Assembly: GCA_937864265.1 (NCBI GenBank)
Contig: CALMIR010000058.1
Span: forward strand, 1-38,551
Reading direction: 5' to 3'
DNA length: 38,551 bases
From: an uncultured Saprospirales bacterium
GTDB lineage: Bacteria > Bacteroidota > Bacteroidia > Chitinophagales > Saprospiraceae
Shown here: positions 34,097 to 38,551 of the stretch, piece after piece
Layout: every line of letters starts with the position of its first letter
Position numbering within the stretch: position 1 is the stretch's first letter
The notes under the pieces: model-generated
The model's input: the letters and a program-made list of their open reading frames with translations, nothing else
What the model was told of the DNA's origin: nothing
The model's database searches: none
Made by a program: the position numbers and the translations under genes

Positions 34097-34558
34097 ATGA
34101 AACAAAAAATATCAACTTTGTTCGTTTTGACACTTTGGGTAGCACTCTGTCATGCCCAAAGTATCATAAATTCTTCGGGAACAACCATTTCAGATTCCAA
34201 TTTAGTCATTGAATACTCAATTGGAGAAATTGCAACAACGACATTACAAAACGGTCAAGATGCCGCAACGCAAGGACTTTTACAGCCAACTTACCAAATC
34301 ATTTCCGAAGTCTATGAGGCGTTTGACCAAAACTTCTCTTTCAAAGCGTTCCCCAACCCCACAGCCGACCATTTAATTATTGAAACAGATTACCCGAAGT
34401 TTCAAACAATTCAGATTTTCAACCTTGCTGGACAAAAGTTTGCCCAGCAATCTTTCGACGGCAAACCCATTTCGCTATCCGGTTTGCCATCCGGGACTTA
34501 CGTGATTCACTTCCAATCTGGACAAATTACAAAAACAATCAAAATTATAAAACAATGA
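34097..34558 (+). CDS. Cassette 4: secreted protein with T9SS C-terminal sorting domain
   Basis: 153 aa. A signal peptide (about 1-20, ending CHAQS) is followed by a short domain with SGTTISDSNLVIEYSIGEIA. The type IX secretion sorting domain starts at AFPNPTADHLIIE (about 87) and ends SGTYVIHFQSGQITKTIKIIKQ. Such a tail directs export through the outer membrane. It overlaps the next gene by 4 nt (ATGA). Short size suggests an adhesin-like or accessory surface protein; the actual role is unknown. Confidence 0.85.
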   Translation: MKQKISTLFVLTLWVALCHAQSIINSSGTTISDSNLVIEYSIGEIATTTLQNGQDAATQGLLQPTYQIISEVYEAFDQNFSFKAFPNPTADHLIIETDYPKFQTIQIFNLAGQKFAQQSFDGKPISLSGLPSGTYVIHFQSGQITKTIKIIKQ

Positions 34559-35814
34559 AAAGGATACTAACTTTCTTGTTCTCGGCTTTGATGTTTGTTA
34601 GCGCCGCCCAAGTCCCACAAGGGTTAAACTATCAAGCGGTAGCCAGAAACATTAGTGATGGTCAGCCAAAAATGAATACTGCCATCAATGTAGAATTTAC
34701 AATTTTGCAAGGTTCAATAAATGGTACGCCCATTTATACTGAAAGTCATACAGACACAACAAATGGGTTTGGACTTTTCACTTTGACAATAGGACAAGGT
34801 GTAACCGCAGATACTTTTTCAAACATCGATTGGGCAAATGGCCCTAAATTCTTAAAAGTCGAAATAGATAATCAATTGACAGGAACTACCCAACTTTGGA
34901 GTGTTCCTTATTCTCTCGCTTCCGATAAAGCAAAAAGCGTTTCATATTGGGAACAAGTCGGTTCGAGTATAATATACACAACGAAGAAAACTGGAATCGG
35001 TATAATTCCGGGGAATAGCACTCAATTTCAAATAAAAGGGGATGCCGTCGGAATGCCTTTTTCGCAAGGCAATATCTTAAATATTGGTTCAAATAATTCG
35101 GCGGGTAGTTTAGTTGTTGGAAAATTAGACAGCGTAGGCAATAGTTTTATACAATCAGCTAAAACCAGTGGACCAAGCAAGATAGTATTAAACCCTGAAG
35201 GTGGAGGAGTAGAATTAAAAGGTTTGCCAGAAGGCAGCCCATTTACAAATGGTAATATTTTGGAAATTTCCCGCTATAACTCAACCGGTGCATTAGTGTT
35301 TGGTAGGCTTAGTCAAGGGAATTGGTACATCCAATCAGCATCAGGAGGAGGGACAGGAACTTTGGTTTTGAACCCCGAAGGAGGCAATGTTTCTGTCCCC
35401 GTTCTTGAAGTTACAGGTGCCGATATTATAGAAAACACAAATTCTACGCAGACTCTACTTTCCGGTGAAGTGGTAGTGATTGACCCTTCTCAGCCTAACT
35501 ACGTTCATCGTTGCACTAAAAAATATGATCATTTAGCCATTGGCGTAGTAAGTGGGGCAGGTGGCATTTCACATGGCATGGTACTTTCACAAGAAGGAGT
35601 TCTTGATGGCAATGTCTCTTTTGCAATAGCGGGGCGAGTAAAGGTAAAGATAGTTGGCGATGTAAAACCGGGTGACCTGCTCACAACATCAAATGTTCCA
35701 GGCCATGCCATGGTAGCCAAAAACAAAAGGAAACGGGATGGTGCGATAATTGGAAAGGCTCTAGCTATTCCAGATGAGCACGGTTTAGTATTGATGCTAG
35801 TTATAGCAAGATAA
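34555..35814 (+). CDS. Cassette 4: secreted surface protein, tail-fibre-like
   Basis: 419 aa with a signal peptide (about 1-18). It has the N-terminal domain widespread in Bacteroidota surface proteins (GLNYQAVARNISDG, VEFTILQGS, YTESHTDTTNGFGLFTLTIGQG). The middle is a Gly/Ser-rich repeat region with two copies of a VLNPEGG motif. The C-terminal domain (about 310-419) has VVVIDPSQ, IGVVSG, GRVKVKIVGDVKPGDLL and GAIIGKAL, as in fibre-tip or autoprocessing peptidase-G2-like domains. No T9SS tail was seen here, although the preceding gene has one. Probably part of a cell-surface structure made with its neighbours. Confidence 0.78.
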   Translation: MKRILTFLFSALMFVSAAQVPQGLNYQAVARNISDGQPKMNTAINVEFTILQGSINGTPIYTESHTDTTNGFGLFTLTIGQGVTADTFSNIDWANGPKFLKVEIDNQLTGTTQLWSVPYSLASDKAKSVSYWEQVGSSIIYTTKKTGIGIIPGNSTQFQIKGDAVGMPFSQGNILNIGSNNSAGSLVVGKLDSVGNSFIQSAKTSGPSKIVLNPEGGGVELKGLPEGSPFTNGNILEISRYNSTGALVFGRLSQGNWYIQSASGGGTGTLVLNPEGGNVSVPVLEVTGADIIENTNSTQTLLSGEVVVIDPSQPNYVHRCTKKYDHLAIGVVSGAGGISHGMVLSQEGVLDGNVSFAIAGRVKVKIVGDVKPGDLLTTSNVPGHAMVAKNKRKRDGAIIGKALAIPDEHGLVLMLVIAR

Positions 35815-35855
35815 ATTGACGGATTATAATTTTTCAACTACTAATTTCAATTCTT

Positions 35856-37136
35856 ATGAGATTTAGTCTTTTTTTTACGACGATATTTTCACTCATTTCT
35901 TTTACAAATCTTTACGGGCAAAATGTGCCATTGAGCAATTACGAAGGGTACTACCTTAAAACGGGAACCTACCCTGATGACAATACCAATTGGTGGATGT
36001 ACAATGGTTTAGAAGTACAGGGTGTCACACATGACGACAATAATTGGTATTTTACATTAACGACTAAAGGTGGTGGTAACGGTATGCTTAGAAGGATACC
36101 AAAGTCTGTAGCATTGGAGGGGGGGAGCATCCAACCTTCAAACCCAGAAATCAAATTGAGAACCATGAGTGAAGTTCCTGAATTGGCACCCAACTATTGG
36201 CATTGGGGTGCTCCTGACCACTTTAGGTACAATGAAAAAGATTATATTCTTATCCCCATTCCGGGCCTTCTTATAGCTTGTTTTCAAGCCGACAATTTAG
36301 AATTCATAAATTATGCAAATTTAAATGCTGTTATCCAGGATTATGCAGGATGGTGCGCAGTTGGTGCGGATAGTAATATTTATACTTCAAGTAATCATGC
36401 TTGGGGTGTTCACAGGTATGATGTGGATTGGGACAAGTTAACCACTAAGTCGAGTGATCACTCGGCCATGAACTATATTCAGAGTTATCCATTTCTTGAT
36501 GAAAATGGCTCACCCCTCCAACTTTTTCATATGCAAGGAGGAGATTTTACGCCAAGCGGAGATCTCCTTTATTTAGTTTGTGGAAGCGCTGGATGTGATG
36601 CGCTAGGATGGTTTGGCCCCACTTTTGGACCCGGGGAACCTATGCCAACTGATGGCATTCATGTATTTGAAACTGTTTCGTGGAAACAGGTTCAAAGGTC
36701 AACTAACGCACAAGGGGGAACAACTTTTTTTAATTATAATTTTGATAATGATTGTACATGTGTCAATACAGGCTCTCAATCACCAGAAGGATTAACAATA
36801 TGGGATTTAGACGATGGAACTGCTCCGAATATTAGTGGGCAGCTCCATGTAATAAAAGACCACTATAATATGGTTTGTGATGATGCCATTACAATGCAGC
36901 ATTTTAGTTTTAATGTTAACATTGATAATAATCTCGGTGTTAACCCTCCGACAAACCCATTAACAGGTACTTTTAGCAACCCATTTATTAACCTTAACAC
37001 AGCTTACAATTTCTATCCAATTTGGGACGGCGCCCAAATGGTTTTAAAATCAGGTATTTACAATGACACAGGGATATATAACAAACGTATACGAATTACA
37101 AGTTCTGGAGGGGCGGCAATAATCGGGCAGCAATAA
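35856..37136 (+). CDS. Cassette 4: large secreted protein of unknown function
   Basis: 426 aa with a signal peptide (about 1-21, SLISFTNLYGQ). The body is rich in Trp, Tyr, Asn and Asp and has several WY/WW and GxW motifs, for example ELAPNYWHWGAPDHFRY and WFGPTFGPGE. A beta-propeller-like or carbohydrate-facing fold is possible, but no family was recognised. A few Cys residues (DNDCTCVN) may pair. It is 41 bp after the previous gene. The attC-like site starts 33 bp after its stop. Confidence 0.72.
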   Translation: MRFSLFFTTIFSLISFTNLYGQNVPLSNYEGYYLKTGTYPDDNTNWWMYNGLEVQGVTHDDNNWYFTLTTKGGGNGMLRRIPKSVALEGGSIQPSNPEIKLRTMSEVPELAPNYWHWGAPDHFRYNEKDYILIPIPGLLIACFQADNLEFINYANLNAVIQDYAGWCAVGADSNIYTSSNHAWGVHRYDVDWDKLTTKSSDHSAMNYIQSYPFLDENGSPLQLFHMQGGDFTPSGDLLYLVCGSAGCDALGWFGPTFGPGEPMPTDGIHVFETVSWKQVQRSTNAQGGTTFFNYNFDNDCTCVNTGSQSPEGLTIWDLDDGTAPNISGQLHVIKDHYNMVCDDAITMQHFSFNVNIDNNLGVNPPTNPLTGTFSNPFINLNTAYNFYPIWDGAQMVLKSGIYNDTGIYNKRIRITSSGGAAIIGQQ

Positions 37137-37169
37137 ATATCTTAATCACCTGAATATCAATGCAATAAT

Positions 37170-37264
37170 TCGAAGAACTTTGCATGGTCTCACATGGCGG
37201 CTAACCAGCCAACGCGCAAAACCAACCGCGCAGCCGCCACGTAGTCCATGCCCCCGTTCTCGGC
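37170..37264 (+). repeat. attC-like site 4
   Basis: 95 bp. R'' TCGAAGAAC (37170-37178) matches the reverse complement of GTTCTGCGA (cassette 4 start) at 8 of 9 positions. GCATGG (37182-37187) pairs with CCATGC (37246-37251), and TGGCGGCT (37195-37202) pairs with AGCCGCCA (37232-37239). The last pair of the inner stem has changed from G-C in sites 1 and 3 to T-A here, a compensatory change. Ends in GTTCTCGGC (37256-37264). Confidence 0.85.
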
Positions 37265-37355
37265 AAAATCACAGATCAAAAAAATAGAGCCGAAAGGGAC
37301 CAAAATCTCCCCAAAAAAGTTTACCTTGCACTAGAAATTAAACAAAAAATCAGGT

Positions 37356-38267
37356 ATGATCATTGCCAATCCACTCTACGATGTAGTGTTCAAATATCTG
37401 CTGGAAGATGTGGAGATTGCGCGGGAATTGCTGTCGACCATTCTAGGAGAGGAAGTGCAAAGTGTGGAAGTAAAACCACAGGAAACCTCTACCGAAACGA
37501 GTGGGGATATCCGTATTTTGCGTTTTGATTTCAAGGCAGTGATCAAAAATCCAAACGGCGAGGTCAATAAAGTACTCATCGAATTGCAAAAAGCCAAAAA
37601 AGCCTTTGATGTGATGCGCTTTCGGCGCTATTTGGGCGATAATTACCGCAAAGAAGACGATGTACTCAACGATAAAGGAGAGCCGGAAAAACTTCCTTTG
37701 CCCATCATCACGATCTACTTTTTAGGGTTTCCCTTGAACAGCATTCAGTCGGGAGTAGTCAAGATTAGTCGAGAGTACCGGGATGTAGTGACCCAGGAAA
37801 TTCTAGATATTAAAGAGGATTTCGTTGAGTTGTTGACCCACGATTCCTATCTGATTCAAGTGCGCAAGCTAGCCAAAGCAGCCCGCAACAAATTGGAGCG
37901 CGTGCTGCATATTTTCAGTCCGATCTATCAAAGCACCAGCGACAAACATCAACTAGATTTTCAGGGAGATACGAATGACCCCTTGGTCAAAAAAATGGTA
38001 GATCGTTTGGGGAGAGCCATTGCCAGCGAAGAAATTCGGGACTTGATGGATGTGGAGGATGAACTGGAAAGAATTTTTGATCGAGAGATGAAGAAAAAGG
38101 ATGAAATCATCGCCGAGAAGGAAGAGATCATCGCCGAGAAGGATAAATTGTTGATTGAAGAGAAGAAACGTGCAGAAGAAGAGAAGAAACGTGCAGAAGA
38201 AGAAATTCAGAAAAACCTTGAACTGCAACGGCAAATAGAAGAGCTAAAAAAGCAAATCAAGCCATAG
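37356..38267 (+). CDS. Cassette 5: Rpn/PD-(D/E)xK nuclease family protein
   Basis: 303 aa. The N-terminal domain (about 1-130) is of the Rpn or PDDEXK transposase-like family: NPLYDVVFKYLLED, then Asp58 (RFDFKAV) and Glu76-x-Gln78 (IELQ), the ExQ variant of the nuclease motif. The C-terminus (about 245-300) is a charged coiled coil made by short tandem repeats (EIIAEKE twice, EEKKRA twice). Rpn proteins are DNA nucleases linked to recombination or phage defence and often vary in their C-terminal repeats. Base composition is closer to the core genome than cassettes 1-4. Its stop is 3 bp before the attC. Confidence 0.85.
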   Translation: MIIANPLYDVVFKYLLEDVEIARELLSTILGEEVQSVEVKPQETSTETSGDIRILRFDFKAVIKNPNGEVNKVLIELQKAKKAFDVMRFRRYLGDNYRKEDDVLNDKGEPEKLPLPIITIYFLGFPLNSIQSGVVKISREYRDVVTQEILDIKEDFVELLTHDSYLIQVRKLAKAARNKLERVLHIFSPIYQSTSDKHQLDFQGDTNDPLVKKMVDRLGRAIASEEIRDLMDVEDELERIFDREMKKKDEIIAEKEEIIAEKDKLLIEEKKRAEEEKKRAEEEIQKNLELQRQIEELKKQIKP

Positions 38268-38270
38268 AAG

Positions 38271-38339
38271 ACCGAGAACAATCCACTACCTCTCATGCCT
38301 CCTAAGCGTCGGCACATCGGCAGTAGTAACGTTATAGGC
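38271..38339 (+). repeat. attC-like site 5
   Basis: 69 bp and the most diverged. ACCGAGAAC (38271-38279) matches the reverse complement of GTTCTCGGC at 8 of 9. ACTAC (38285-38289) pairs with GTAGT (38323-38327), and TGCC (38296-38299) with GGCA (38311-38314). The end, GTTATAGGC (38331-38339), is very like the classical attC R' box. Confidence 0.75.
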
Positions 38340-38349
38340 AAGGAAAAAA

Positions 38350-38544
38350 ATGAAAATACTCATAACCATACTATTAATTCTTTCACCTATATTCAAGGTG
38401 ATTTCTCAAAATATAGATTTTGAAAGAAAGACTGCCATTGATTCAATTGTGAACAAATACGCTAAAGAATATTCAATTGTAGGTTTGTCAATAGGGATGG
38501 GTGCAATTCAAAATGTCGCAAAAGTAATAAAATGCGTACCTTAG
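38350..38544 (+). pseudogene. Cassette 6: truncated beta-lactamase-like serine hydrolase start
   Basis: 64 aa beginning with a signal peptide (MKILITILLILSPIFKVISQ) and the segment DSIVNKYAKEYSIVGLSIGM, which resembles the N-terminus of class C beta-lactamase-like serine hydrolases. After GLSIGM the sequence leaves the family pattern and stops, 7 bp before the window end. It lacks the SxxK active site, so as shown it cannot be a working enzyme. Either it is truncated by recombination or mutated, or the resemblance is fortuitous. Confidence 0.4.
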
Positions 38545-38551
38545 GGAGCAC

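Larger units (their letters stand above)
26345..38551 (+). mobile_element. Integron-like element: integrase, attI and six gene cassettes
   Basis: Cassettes, taken from the T after the G/TT crossover to the next G, are 27998-29388, 29389-31989, 31990-34061, 34062-37256, 37257-38331 and a sixth from 38332 beyond the window. Each complete cassette ends in a palindromic attC-like site, and all junctions read GTT followed by four bases and GCAA or a near match. The first 9 bases of each cassette junction are the reverse complement of the 9 bases opening its own attC (9/9, 9/9, 9/9, 8/9, 8/9). All genes point the same way. The cassettes (1.1-3.2 kb) are larger than the usual sub-1-kb ones, and two hold more than one gene. 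Confidence 0.88.

Noticed and set aside
29305-38339. The palindromic repeats as a CRISPR array or REP elements
   Set aside because: Spacing is 1-3 kb with whole genes between, not 25-40 bp spacers. The long-range R''/R' complementarity is explained by cassettes, not by REP hairpins.

Overview
The window looks like chromosomal DNA from a Bacteroidota bacterium, most likely of the Saprospiraceae type. This is inferred from a type IX secretion sorting tail, TAnnTTTG-type promoter elements with little Shine-Dalgarno signal, a CusA efflux pump fused to a TolC domain, lipoproteins in many loci and a grasp-with-spasm peptide cluster. No rRNA, tRNA or CRISPR array was recognised.

Layout. 1-593: no convincing gene, several hairpins and short repeats. 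594-2566 (minus): two lipoprotein cyclophilins, one with a PKD domain, and a small conserved-looking protein. 3033-6236: a small helix-turn-helix protein, two lipoproteins, and a periplasmic thioredoxin-like (TlpA) protein split by an apparent frameshift. 6373-7812: an AAA ATPase with a nuclease-like C-terminus, behind two tandem palindromes. 8137-10827: a two-subunit molybdenum hydroxylase (IorA/IorB type). 10887-16875 (minus): a heavy-metal efflux operon with a His-rich protein, a CusA-TolC fusion and a membrane-fusion lipoprotein. 16967-17929 (minus): a secreted leucine-rich-repeat protein.

18262-24487: a complete RiPP locus of the grasp-with-spasm kind. It holds a C39 peptidase ABC exporter, an HlyD adaptor, a small HTH protein, a 57-aa precursor with a Gly-Gly leader, an ATP-grasp maturase, an unrecognised 66-aa protein and a SPASM-domain maturase. 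The ATP-grasp enzyme and SPASM partner would modify the Cys-free precursor, and the C39 exporter would cut after Gly-Gly and secrete it. It is followed by a duplicated-domain protein and a zinc-ribbon protein.

26345-38551: the main find is an integron-like gene-cassette array. A 499-aa tyrosine recombinase is followed by a strong TTG-N20-TATATTTG promoter, an attI-like boundary and at least five complete cassettes, each ending in a 69-95 bp attC-like imperfect palindrome. A sixth cassette runs off the window. In each complete cassette, the 9 bases at the start (from the GTT junction) are the reverse complement of the 9 bases opening its own terminal palindrome: exact in three cassettes, 8/9 in two. 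That is what excision as circles by R''/R' pairing predicts. The integrase is odd: Xer-like spacing with no room for the IntI-specific insertion, a 200-residue N-terminal extension with a duplicated motif, and the same orientation as the cassettes. Cassette contents resemble defence or conflict genes: a HEPN-motif protein, an HSP90-like ATPase with a DUF3883 nuclease-like domain, a PRTase-NADAR pair and an Rpn-like nuclease. One cassette carries three secreted surface-type proteins.
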